Shown here piece after piece: positions 48,809-59,960 of a DNA stretch of 64,000 nt. The notes beneath the pieces were generated by a model. The model was not told the DNA's origin and did not search any database. It saw only the letters and a list, made by a program, of their open reading frames with translations. Source of the stretch: Gymnorhina tibicen (lineage: Eukaryota > Chordata > Aves > Passeriformes > Artamidae); NCBI GenBank assembly GCA_013399875.1, contig VXAZ01001747.1:254646-318645 (forward strand). The letters are read 5' to 3'. Position 1 is the first letter of the stretch. Each line of letters begins with the position of its first letter. Made by a program: the position numbers and the translations under genes.

Positions 48809-49020
48809 GCCCAGAATGCGCCGCGCTCCCCTTTACAGAGCGGCCAGCCCCGCCCTCCTCGCCTTGCCCAATAGAATTGGAATTCGGGGTCACGTGCTGA
48901 TCCGGGTGCGGTTGCGCGGGCGGGTGTGTGGGGCTGTGCGAGGGCAGCGGGCGGGGCGGGGCGCGGCGCGCTGACCTGGCGCAGGGAGGTCAAGCTGAGG
49001 GTCTGTTGTAGCTTGGTGGT
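48809..49020 (-). promoter_or_regulatory. SNHG25: SNHG25 CpG-island promoter
   Basis: TATA-less GC-rich sequence just upstream of the TOP-like start. It carries CCAAT boxes in both orientations (48868-48872 on +, 48876-48880 on -), a palindromic E-box CACGTG (48891-48896, within GTCACGTG) and several GC boxes (about 48850 and 48945-48965). MYC/USF/TFE-type control is plausible for a ribosome-biogenesis gene (inference). Confidence 0.7.
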
Positions 49021-49591
49021 CTTGTGTCGCCCCCCGGCGTGTGAGGCAGCTTTTCGCCTTTTCAGGAAGAGTAGTACTCTTCTCTTTCTAGTTTGTTCCA
49101 ACGTTTTGTTGCTGTGAAGAAATAGGGCTTAGTATTAAAAATATAAAAGCTCAGGTCCCGGTCAGATCTCCCCCCGCAGAGCGGGTGCTGAGGTGGTTCC
49201 TGAGTGCAGGAGCCGGGAGCTGATGGCGCTCACCAACGCTCGGCTCCCCTCCTACCTCAGCCGCTTTTAGTTATTTTTTTTCTCTCTCCTGTGAGGCCAT
49301 CGGAGACACTCGTGTGAAATAACTCCAGTTAGGATCTGGTACATTACAGCGTTTGTACAGCAGCTGATAAATTCCTCCTGTAATGTAGCAGGCTGCTGCT
49401 GCCACAGCACACACAGTGTGTTTAGGGGTTTGCTCGTTCTCACATGGCACAAATTCTTAAAAGTCAAGGCCACCATAAAGAAACGCATCAGAGAGCTGGA
49501 ATCACAGTGGGGTTTGTAGCTGCAGCTTATTTTCATGTATTCAGACTTGCAGGTCAGGTCGTCATTAAGTCAGTGACGCTCTGAGGCGCAA

Positions 49592-49677
49592 GGTGGGATT
49601 GTTGGGGTATCCTGTGCAGGAGTTGAACTCGATGATCCTCGTGGGTCCCTTCCAGGTCAGGATATTCTGTGATTCTG
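49592..49677 (+). mobile_element. CR1 LINE fragment (3' end)
   Basis: It contains the conserved CR1 tail: GGGGTATCCTGTGCAGGAG, ACTCGATGATCCT, GTGGGTCCCTTCCAGGTCAG and a terminal ATTCTGTGATTCTG duplicated-octamer end. The fragment is severely 5'-truncated, as most avian CR1 copies are. Non-coding. Confidence 0.85.
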
Positions 49678-50114
49678 GGTAATTATTATCTGCCCACCAT
49701 CAAAGGCAGGCTCACTGTGGGAGCTGGTGTGTGCATATGGCATGTCCAGAACTCTGTGTGCCCTGCAGGTCCATTAGTGATATCACTGTTAAAAAGCAAA
49801 CGATATGTACAAGGACAAAGTGGCTTTGTTATATAAATAGGTGGCTGAACACTGGGCCTTTGCCAGGCACTCTAAATTTACTCTCTTCTGTTTAAAGCTT
49901 CTTCCATTTGGTTCAATACTTTTTGTGCTTATTTTTATCTGTACGGAGAAGCCTGGACCTGGTTTTGGTTCAAAGGGGCATGTTGGCGGGGTTTTTTGCA
50001 TTTATTTAAGGCCTAGCAAGGCACAGGGTTAACAGTGAGTTTGTCGAAGCCAGGAGCTATGCCAAATAAATTTGGCCTGATCTGTTCTGAAAGTACAAAA
50101 TCAGTAGGAAAACA

Positions 50115-50310
50115 AGAATCACAGATTCATTAAGGTTGGCAGAGACCTTTAAGATCATCAAGTCCAACCGTCCACACAGCACTGCCACTGTAGCCCCTAA
50201 ACCATTAAATATCACCCAGTGCCAGATCCAGATGCCTCAAACACCTCCAGGTATGGTGACTCCACCACCTCCCCTGGGCAGCCCCTTCCAACGCCTGACC
50301 ACCCAGTTAT
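50115..50310 (-). mobile_element. CR1 LINE fragment (3' end, reverse orientation)
   Basis: Read on the plus strand it begins AGAATCACAGATTCATTAAGG, then GATCATCAAGTCCAACCGTCCA and ACACCTCCAGGTATGGTGACTC followed by CCACCTCCCCTGGGCAGCC. This is the reverse complement of a CR1 3' end. It lies about 100 bp before the ERN1 CpG island and has no coding potential. Confidence 0.9.
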
Positions 50311-50399
50311 TCTGGGCAGGGTGGTGCAGGGGAAGCGAAGCTATTGGTGCTGCCTGAATTTAGGTATTTTTTAATAAAAACAAAGCAGCAATAGCCAGC

Positions 50400-50733
50400 T
50401 GCCATCGTACCCCGCGGTTCCCCATGGGGCTATCGGCCGAGCCCCGGAGCGGGCGGTGCGTCGGTCGGGGCTCACACGAACGGGGAGGCTCCGGCAGCAG
50501 CGCGAAGCCGCGGGGAATCGCTGGCCGCTCCCGGGCCCCCCGGCCCCGCAATCCCCAGCCCGGCGGCTGCCCGGGCGGCCGCCGAGCACGGTCCCCGGCG
50601 CGGCCTGTCCGCCCGCGGGTGACGTGTGTCCCGGCCGGGCGGTCCCTGAGCCCGCCCCGCCCGCCGCGGGGAGCGCCGGACGCGCCGCTCCAGAGGCAGC
50701 GCCGTGCGGGGGGAGCGGCCCCGCGGTGCAGCC
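50400..50733 (+). promoter_or_regulatory. ERN1: ERN1 CpG-island promoter and 5'UTR
   Basis: An abrupt rise in GC and CpG directly 5' of the ERN1 start codon, TATA-less, with many GC boxes. A TGACGTG element at 50620-50626 resembles the core of the unfolded-protein-response element bound by ATF6/XBP1 and also a CRE. The start site within this region is not determinable. One upstream ATG (50424) opens a frame that runs past the ERN1 start to 50762, and matters only if transcription starts 5' of it. Confidence 0.75.
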
Positions 50734-50799
50734 ATGGAGCTGCCCTGCTGCCTCCTGCTTAGCCTGGCCGCGCTGCTGCTGCTCCCGCCGAGGCTCGCG
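50734..50799 (+). CDS. ERN1: ERN1 exon 1 coding part (signal peptide)
   Basis: ATG in a strong Kozak context (GCAGCCATGG). The 22 codons form a hydrophobic core of ten or more Leu/Ala residues and end Leu-Ala at donor GTAAGC (50800). The exon boundary falls at the end of the signal sequence, as in mammalian ERN1. The frame stays open upstream without an ATG, so 50734 is the first usable start in frame. Confidence 0.92.
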
Positions 50800-53700
50800 G
50801 TAAGCCCGGGCCCGCTGGGCCGGGGAAGGGCAGGGGCAGCCGGGACACGGGGAGGGCCGGGGGAGGGGAGCCGGGGGGGCTCCCGCCGGGCTTAGCGAAG
50901 GTTTACCGGGGGTGCCCGCAGCCCGGTGGTGTCCGCCTAGCCAACACACCGCCCTGTCCACTGTCGCTACTGTCGTGTGCCCTGTGTGCGCAGGGCGAGG
51001 GGCTGCAGCCCCACAGCCTGACCCAGCCCCACAGCCGTGTACCTGCAGCTGTGCCCCACCTGGCATGTAACCCAGAGTATATCATAATCCTCGAAATATA
51101 AAAATACAGTTAATTTCCCACAAAACAATTGTAAAAAGTAGCACGGAGAAACTTTTGAAACAGTAGTACAAAGAAACTTTTGTAAACTGAAACTATGTAG
51201 ATGGATCGGGAACCAGTGAGACATGCTAGAAGGTCTGCTCTGTCCCTTAGTAAGTGAGGGGGTTTGTTTTCTTTCTGGAAAAAAACCCCACACATTGCAT
51301 ATGTGTTGATAACCAAATACAAGTGGCTGGCTACATACCCTCTATGCTGTCATGGCATTTTGATCATTCTGTTTCCAGAGCAAATGCAGCACTGTGTACT
51401 AATATACATGTGGTTGGTTGGGATCCAAAACCACAGTTTTAAATTCAAAGGTGAAAGACAAAGTGCACGAGTCGCTGCCCTACAAAACCTCTTAAGAAAT
51501 AACCAGGTTGGTTATAAGGTATTGCAATAGGTGGAGCAATAAAAGTGCATGGAATAGGGAAACTGGTGCAAAGCAGATGGAATGCTGAGCAGATTATTTT
51601 TACAGAGGTAATAATTTTAAACAGTGTACTTTACAGTGGGTGCTATCTGCTGTGTGTGTACTGAGATGGATAGCTAACTTCAAAAATTCACTTCTGAAAG
51701 GTGCTCTTGTTTGCAAGTTCTCCAGATCAGGAGACAATGAAAAGGCCATCTGGTATTCACCGTTTCCATTATAGTCAAGTGTAGCACTGGAAAGCTTTAG
51801 GTTATGTTCTTTGATGGATTGTTCATTGTTAGCTGAAAAAGCTGGTGTAATATATGGGGTTCTAGTTCAGGTTAAACAAAGCTGAAGGCTTTGTTTTTCA
51901 CCTGGCTCCACTCCCCTTCTTTAGAAGTAAAGTAAACACATTAGTAGTTAAGCTGGTAACATACCTAGTGTTGTTACTTCATTAGGAAACTGAAAAAAAT
52001 TAAATGCAGGCTGTCAACAAAAATTACTTTACAATCTTTATAGTAGAGTGCTAATGTGTTTGTCTTAGACTGGACTAAAAGGCTGGACTGAGGCCTTTTC
52101 ATGGTACTCACAGGTTTGGGCTTCAGATTTTGCAAGGAAAATACTGATTTGCAGCTCATTGAGTTTTAAAAACAGTCCTGAATAAGAATACTAAGAAGTA
52201 TTTTTAAATACCTAAAATATTTTTTAAATCAACAGATTATTGCTAAATTTTATATAATTTTACTTGCATAGTCACAAAAAAACTAGACTCATGCCCTGGT
52301 AGAATTCAGCCCATTTTTTCTCTAGATTTCCCTCTTCCCTTGGTTTTCCTGCCATGCCATCCCACCTCAGATCAGTGTCTGAGTTCTCCATTTCTGTTTA
52401 TTTTCTTGGCTCTTACCCTGGTCTTTTTGCTCTGCCAGTTGTAGATCCTCACCATGACTTCCAAGTTGAAATCTATTCTGTACTTCAGTCCCTTTTCAGA
52501 ACTAGTTTTCATTTCTGTGAACTTAGTCCCAGTCATCTCACCTGTGATTAACCCATTTAACTGTGGAGGCTTATTTAAAACTATTCATGTCACTTGAATA
52601 ATAAATTCCCATGAGAAAGACTGGCATACAATTCTCAGTGTTGAGGTAACTTAAAAACATGAGGTTGCCTAAAGATCTTGCAGATTGTTTTTTCTGTAGA
52701 TTTCTCCTAAGAGCAGTGGTGGTGACCTGCTGTTCTGTAACTTCTTTGGCTGATAAATGTACTCTTTGTTACCTAATATCCCAACTCTAATATTGTTTTT
52801 TTAGTTTGTATAAGTTCATACAAGGTCTTTCTTTCCTGTCTGTTCTTTACAGACAGGAAAATGCTGTTTCTTGCTATTTGGGTGACAGTTTTTACAGCTC
52901 TTGGGACTGCCCTCCAATGGATGGGAGCACATTAAAAAGGGTGGAATCTCAGAGCAATGAGAAATGCAATAGAGCTGTCAGTAAATTACAGTCGCCATCG
53001 ATATTACACAGTAATGATTTACAGCTCTCTTTAGCGTGAAAAATCCCTTGTTTTCATGAGCCCTGGGACGTTCCAAACTATGCTTGTTTCTCTTTTAATG
53101 CGGAGTCAGTGCAACTCAAAAATACCAGCCTGTCTGGGATTAAAGTGGCATTTCGAACATGGGTCTGTCTCCTCCTGCAGCCAGTGGGACGGGTTTCAGT
53201 GCTGGGTTACACGGTGTAGGCAACACCTGACGTGGAAAAACCCTGGCCTTAGACAGGTGTTGTTTCTTCTGGTGTGTTCTTTATCTCAGCATGAGGTAGT
53301 TGATGTTTGGCCAGGGAACTGACAGGTGTGAAAACCTGCGTGAGACAGCAGAAGGTTTACAGAGGACATGTTCAAGCACTGTGTTAACTAACGCGTTGTA
53401 TTTTGAGTTGCAGATCTCCGTGGTTGCTCAAAAAAATAGTATAATAGGGTTTGGGGTTTTTTTTGGTGGGGGAGGGAAATGTAAATTTGTCTTGCACACC
53501 TAAAATTATCAGGAACAACTCTCTCCTGGAGTATAAATTCATGTGTTTATAACCCAGCTCATTTGGGTTGTTGGTGTTCTTGTGGCTGTTGAAATACATT
53601 TGGGTTTTACACAGAGTATCGAATGTGAAAGCTCAGCTGGAAGTTCCTGGTGGAGAGACCACTCCAAGGTGAGTCCAGGCAGAGAACACTTGGAGTAGAC

Positions 53701-56700
53701 CTCCCATATGTCTCAGTTTTTCCTATTGCAGGATGATGTGGGTGTATGAATGAGAACTCACTGAACTGGGTTACAGCGTGATGAGAAATGGCTAACAAAG
53801 ACATGTTAGAATTTAGTTTAAGATTAAAACATCTGTACATTTGATTTAGCTTTCTAAAGAAGATAAAATGTATTTTTTGAAAACTCTCTTTCGTATCTTA
53901 ACTTCTTTATTAGTTATACTGGAGAACTCCCCCCAGTAGTTTACTGAATTTTACAAAGACTTTGTTCATGGCCTGGTTTATTATGCACAGGGAGTTTTAG
54001 CCTGTAGCCTGGCAGTGTAATGAGATAGCTGTCAAAACCAGGGTAATGATTCATAGGCTATCTGTGATGAATATGCCAAGTGCTTGCAGTGTGTGCTAAT
54101 GTCTAAAAATATTTTACTTTGCATCCTTATTGGTTTACCAGCTGTGGTTCCAGTAGCATAAATTATGGTATAAGCCTTTTGTTATTGTGAGGATAGTGTC
54201 TCGTGCTGTTAATGCTAAAGTTGTTTTTTAATAGTTTTTTAGTAAAATGCAAATGTACAGCCTGATGTATATGAGGCTAATTATTGAGTGAGGAATATAG
54301 GGTTGTTTTTTTTTTTCATTGAGTGATAATTTGTATCTTGTCAACATTTTGGTTTGATAAGCCAAGCATTATCAAAGAAATTAGAGGGCTGTTGTAGTTA
54401 GCAAACCATCCATCCTTTATTATCCATCAGCCCAACGCATTAAGTTTGGTGCATATGTATTCCTACTTCAGACTCAGAAGAGAGAAAATTATTTCCCTGC
54501 TAAGACATGGCACTGATTTGTTTACTCATGAGCATACAATTATTGCTATGAAATCAGTAACAGTTCTTGAAATCAGCACACACCTTCACCCATCCTGGGT
54601 CACGGGGATGACTTTTCCTGTTCTTTGTTCATACTTGAAGAACCTCTTGTGGTATCACCCCCACAGCAAAACATACTTTTGGGCTGCAGAGCTGTAACAT
54701 CAAGGAACTCAGTGGCCTGGTTTTCTATCTGCTTTTTCCACTGACTTCAGTGGGATTCGTGCCTACACGGTGACCTTCACTTCAAAACTGGTGTTTTTAA
54801 GCAGACGAATTAATGGACAAAATTATTGCTGTGGGAATCTGTCTTCTTCTAACACAATAAAACAAACTATGGCATTGCTTTGCTGACTCTTAGAAAAATT
54901 TGAGCTGTTGGGGTGAAAGGAGATGTTATCGCCTTTGACACTGAACTGCACCCCACACACACCAGAACTTGTTCTACAGCTTTCACTGACCTTCGCTTGA
55001 CTGCCGGGTCCTTCTGAATTGTTTCGAGTTATTTTGTTACTTGGATTTCTAAAACATTTTATCTAAAGATATGGTAGATCTAGACTGAGGGGAAGATTCT
55101 TATGCGAGACTTAACTAGTATATATGAAGTTAATTTCTTTTTCTATTAGATAGTATATTTCTATTCCAGCTTAAAAATGCTTTTTCTGCTTAGTCACAAA
55201 TTTTAGGCTGTTATGGATTATTAGCAGTCAGCTTTAGAGCTTTTGTCAAATTTGAATCCAATGAGAGCTTGAAAATTTGTCTTTTAAATTATTAAAATGA
55301 ATTCTAAAGCAGTCCCCAGGTAATTTCAAAATACTGTAAATCCTTAACTTCATATTGCTGTTGGTGTGGAAGATTGTTATGAGTACAGAGTGTTAGGCAG
55401 TAGAAGCTCTTACTGAATTCCAAAGAGGGTAGGTGTTAAAATAGATGCTGTTGCAGTTTCAGATGAAATTAAAGAAGAACCAAACCAGGTTTTCCTCCTG
55501 TCTCATTTTCTTTGTTCACTAAATTAAGTTCTTTTTGCTCAGTTGTTTCATATCCTGACATATTTATGTTGGAGTCAGTTGTTGTATCTTCCTAGAAATA
55601 AAATTGCAATATGAAATAAAAGTCTCTTAAGAATTTGCATTGCATCACAACAGTTGACCTCACCCTTGCAGGGAGGGAGGACAGGATCTGTGTTACCAGT
55701 TTTTATAGTCTGTCTCAGGACTGAGATTATGATGTCTTTTTGTGGTGGAGAAAGCTCTTACATACTTCACACAAAAATGAAAACAAGTTTGTCTTGTACA
55801 TAGAGATCTTTATAATTTTTGTAGCTTTTCATTGCAGTGCTAATCCCAGACTTTAATTAATCCATTAACCAAGTAATTACAAAGCTTTGTGTTCAAAATA
55901 AAATCTATTCAATATTTACAACTTTGATACTTCAATCTCCAGCCACTGATAAAAGTAATGAATAAAATCAAGAGGAAGTGTTTTTAATTTCTCAGTCTGG
56001 GTGAAACACAAGTAATTATTTAAAAATCTGTTCAATTTTATATTTATTCCTTGATACAATTTGAAAGAATAAAACCATGTTTCCATACTATTATACTATC
56101 TCCCTAGCCTTCTACAAGTGACCACCGTAGATATTGAACAAAATAAATGAGCAATATTGCATAACTAAATCTAGAGTCATTGGGGTTTTTTTTAATTTAG
56201 GTCAAATGTTTCAGCAGGGTCAGTATGCTACTGAGCTGGGTAATGTCAACTTGCACGATATCATGCACTTCGAAAAGTATGAGTGAATGGAAGATTTTTA
56301 ATAATGGCATTTTATGTATTTCATCTGTGTTCAAATACAAATTTAGAAGCAAGGGAACAACTAATGAAATTTGCCCTGTATTCAGTCTTTCCCCCAAAGG
56401 AGATGATATCTTCAACACACTGGGTTGCAGTGACCACATCAATGTGACTTTGATGGTTGAATATAAGAAAGCTCTTCAGAAGCAGTGAAACTTAAACATA
56501 GACCTAGGGGGGAGGTGAGGGAAAGCATCAGAAAAGCTGTGTATTTTACAGGGAAATGATGCATGCATACGGCAGGATCTCCTTGTCAGAGAAATCCCAG
56601 TGCCTCTGTGCTGGTGTGAAACTCCTTGTGCAGGGAGCAGAACTGGGCCCAGAGCAGTGGTTTCCCTGGCTGGGGAGACCTAATGGCTCTTCCAGGGTAC

Positions 56701-59700
56701 TGTTCCTGTGGTGCCTGTTAATGCCACAAGCACTTCCCATCCCAGGAAAGTTCACGTCTCCCTGTTAACCATGCCAGACACCATGGGATGGTAGGTAGCT
56801 GGAAGTGATGCTTTCCCCCCCATGCCAAGGGTCCTACACTAAAATACGTAGAAAAAGCTGTCATGATTTCATGATCTTGGTCATATCTGAGAACTTTCTG
56901 AGAATTATCTAGAACTGTCTAGGCAACAGTCAGGTGTTCATTTGGTTTTCCACTGAAACTTGCATGAACGCTTCTTCAGCCACAGTTTTCTTTCTCTGTT
57001 GTTCAGCTTGTGACTGGAGGGAAGTACAGAAATGTTTTCCTACTGAGTGCAGTGTTGCAGAGGAACCCTTTGCATGTTTGTACTTTCTGCTCGGTCCCAA
57101 GTCCTAGAAACCTGCTAAAATGCGAATAATCTGTAAGACAATACTGGTTACTGATGTTTTGATCAGAGTTTCAGAGCTCACATTTAATTCCTTAATTTCT
57201 GTATTCTTGATGCCACAATAAATAGATATTCAAATGTTAAATATTAAAGTGTTAAATTTACGATCTATAAGTACTGTTCTGTGCACTATATATTCCTGCT
57301 ATGTGATACCCAACCATAATCATAGTGGTTATTTTACAGGCAAGTTTTTTGTGAAAATGTTACATGTATTTATTTCTTAATCAGAAGACAGGAAGAAAAC
57401 ATGGTTTATGAAGAATATACTGATTCTGTAAGATAAGAAGATAAAAGATAAGATTTGTACCGAGAATAAGAAGTAGCCTAGAAAAACAATCTTAAGTCTG
57501 TATACGCAGAAGACGTGATGGATTTACTGTGTGTTGTATTTTATTTGCAACTAAACTTCAACACTAGTCATTACATTCTGGGTGTCAAATTCCCACCTAC
57601 AATTTAAAGGAACTTCAATAGTTTTAATTTCCTGTCTTTAACAGTTGTATTTTCTTGCTCAACTTACTCTGTTTCACTCTAGGTGCAGTTTCACTGTGTT
57701 CACTAAATTGAGCCTCACAATCAGATGGTTTTCAGCCCTGAAGGGTTGTAAAAGTGGAGTGTGGGTCATATCTTCCCCCTCTGGTTGCAGAATCAGTGAA
57801 TCTGGCTTGTTAAATGCTGATTTCAGGAAGACTGGACTAATGATGATAATTCAACTACACCATCCTAAGATGTCTGGGGAATTTGTGTACAAAAAGACCT
57901 AAAGGACAAAATTTTCATTAATTACTTTGATACACTGGCTACAATAGTTTAATAAAAGTAATTACACAAATGACTTGAGATCTCATAACTTTACAACAGA
58001 GCCCCTCCTTGCTCTTACACCCGGTCAGGTTGTTAGGCTTGAAAGATACTGTGAGTTCAGTTCTGATCAGTAACATCTTGAGCTGCATTTTTATAGGACA
58101 GTGTGAGAGGAGCTGTTATACACTGTCCCTGTTTGAACAAACACTGCAAAATTTAATCCCAGATGTAAATATTTTATCTAAGTGCAGATGGCTGTGCAGC
58201 CCGCATAATTTAACAATGTCAGGTAATGAAAATTATATGTATGTCTTAAGATACTTCTCCCATTTCTTTTCTGGCCTTCCAGCAATTATTCCTTATCTGT
58301 GGTTTGTGTATTGTTGACTTGTACTTTCATTTTTTCTGCACTGTGTGTTTTACAATTGTCTCCTCCAGCTGATTATGTCTGGAAAGAAGCATGTACAATA
58401 TTTATGGGTGCAACCTGAGTGTTGGCTAGTTATTACTGTGTTATATTATCCTTTTAGCTCTGTGCTTTGCCTGAAAGTAAAATCCTTTAGTTGGATTGCA
58501 CTAAAATGTAGTTGTTCAAAGAAAATTATAACCATGTATTTTAATTTGGCACTTAAAACATTTTGCTTTGCAGTAATTCTAACATGACCAGTAATTGTTT
58601 TTTACCATATAAGTAATTAAAGATATTATTAATTATGTAAAATGAATACATTTTCATTTCATGTGGTAGGTTAAGAACTATATTTAGCTGTGAAACTTTG
58701 AAATGTGGCAGGTGTCACACAGATGAGCAATGCATATAGAGCCTACAAATGACTTAGTTACTTGAATGAAAACTTGAGCCCTGGGAAGTGGAAATGTGTC
58801 AGTCTTAGGATGTCTGCGATCATCTTTAGGCAGGAAGAGAAGAGTAGACATTAAATTAACATGCTTATTGTGCTTTGTGTGATGGAACACCTTGGACTTA
58901 GCCTCACCGTTCCCACAAGAACTGCATAGTTCAGTCCTCCGTGTTTGTGTGATGCCCTTTTAATAAAATTCCTTGTTCTGCAATGGCCAGGGTCAAAAGC
59001 TGCTTGGGCTGGAGGAAGGACAGTGTCCCCGAACGGCTCCCCAGGGGCAGAATGAACTGGAATGTGAAACGGAGGTTTGAACCCTGCAGCCAACTGCTTC
59101 CTCAGAGCTGTCTGTGGATGTGCTTATGGGTCATATTCCTTAAACAGTGTTATTTACTCTGTGCTGCAGGAAGACAATATTGGGAGACATGAGGTATAAA
59201 AACAAAATTAGGAGGTTTAACAGTATGGATCTCCTCCAGCCTTTAAACTGCACCTGTCCTAAATATTTTGCCCTTGCTCAGAGGCAGCTGACCATGCTTG
59301 CAGCTCCATCTGTCTCAGCCACAGCCAGCCTAGTAGAATACTGGTCATTGTTCAGTTGTATTTATCCAGGTTCTACCCAGCCTATGTCTTGTCTTTTCTA
59401 GGGAACTAAACCTGGCAGAGTATGTTCTGTGTACCTGGGAGGAACATTGATTGTGGGTTTGACATTGATACATGGGTTCTCTGAGCTGCTCTGAAGTTCC
59501 TTACTCTTCCTAACTTACTGCATGGTCTTTTTGTCAGTCCTTTCCTAGATTAACCCTGTCTCTGGTCTCTCCTAACTCTAGTACAAGAAAACTTTGATAT
59601 CAAATTGAAAATGGAGGTGGAGTTAAAGCATATCCCAGTTTCTGTTTCTGGAGGAACTTAGCACAGTAAGATCCACAGTGTTAACAGCAAACTAAACCAA

Positions 59701-59960
59701 ACCGAAAATCACTGAATGCAAAGGGACAAGGAAGTTGTTCAGTCTGTGCCTTTAAAAGAAGGGATGTTCTAGCCCATGTAGTGTCTGACAGTTATGAGTA
59801 AACTCTGTAGTAAATAATCATATTCATCATATGGGTTTTTTTCCCCAGAACACCAGCTCAGTAACTGTGCCAGAAACACTGTTGTTTGTTTCAACCCTGG
59901 ATGGAAGTTTGCATGCTGTCAGCAAGAGGACGGGAGCAATCAAGTGGACTTTAAAAGAAG
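50734..59960 (+). CDS. ERN1: ERN1 (IRE1-alpha) N-terminus, exons 1-2 only; gene continues beyond window
   Basis: Exon 1 codes 50734-50799 and exon 2 59849-59960, joined in phase 0, giving 59 complete residues plus one base. The signal-peptide-like [22 protein letters not shown] is followed by [21 protein letters not shown] and [16 protein letters not shown], which aligns closely with the start of the human IRE1-alpha lumenal domain. By family knowledge, IRE1 is an ER type I transmembrane sensor. Its lumenal beta-propeller-like domain detects unfolded protein, and its cytosolic kinase/RNase splices XBP1 mRNA. None of the transmembrane, kinase or RNase exons is in this window. ERN1 rather than ERN2 is favoured by the TEX2-SNHG25-ERN1 order. 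The signal peptide sequence differs strongly from human, as is usual. Confidence 0.95.
50800..59848 (+). other. ERN1: ERN1 intron 1
   Basis: 9.05 kb, GTAAGC to TTCCCCAG. The first about 100 bp are still CpG-rich; the rest is AT-rich. No exon, RNA gene or transposon was recognised; poly-T and G-rich runs are near 53457-53480 and 54307-54318. Confidence 0.8.
59849..59960 (+). CDS. ERN1: ERN1 exon 2 (start of lumenal domain)
   Basis: 112 bp, phase 0 in, phase 1 out. It encodes [21 protein letters not shown] and [16 protein letters not shown], then the first base of the next codon (GAT Asp expected from homology). Acceptor after a T/C tract ending CCCCAG at 59843-59848; donor GTGAGC at 59961. 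[12 protein letters not shown] is the first propeller-type blade motif of the IRE1 sensor. The first three residues, N-T-S, form a potential N-glycosylation sequon right after the signal peptide. Confidence 0.96.

Larger units (their letters stand above)
49021..50400. other. Intergenic region between the SNHG25 and ERN1 promoters
   Basis: Moderate-GC sequence. It contains a TATAAAAG element at 49142-49149 with a 15-codon open frame (49223-49270) downstream, and two CR1 3'-end fragments in opposite orientation. No coding gene was recognised. Confidence 0.7.

Noticed and set aside
50371..51066. 231-codon minus-strand open frame over the ERN1 CpG island
   Set aside because: GC-rich antisense shadow of the ERN1 promoter and exon 1; no recognisable domain.
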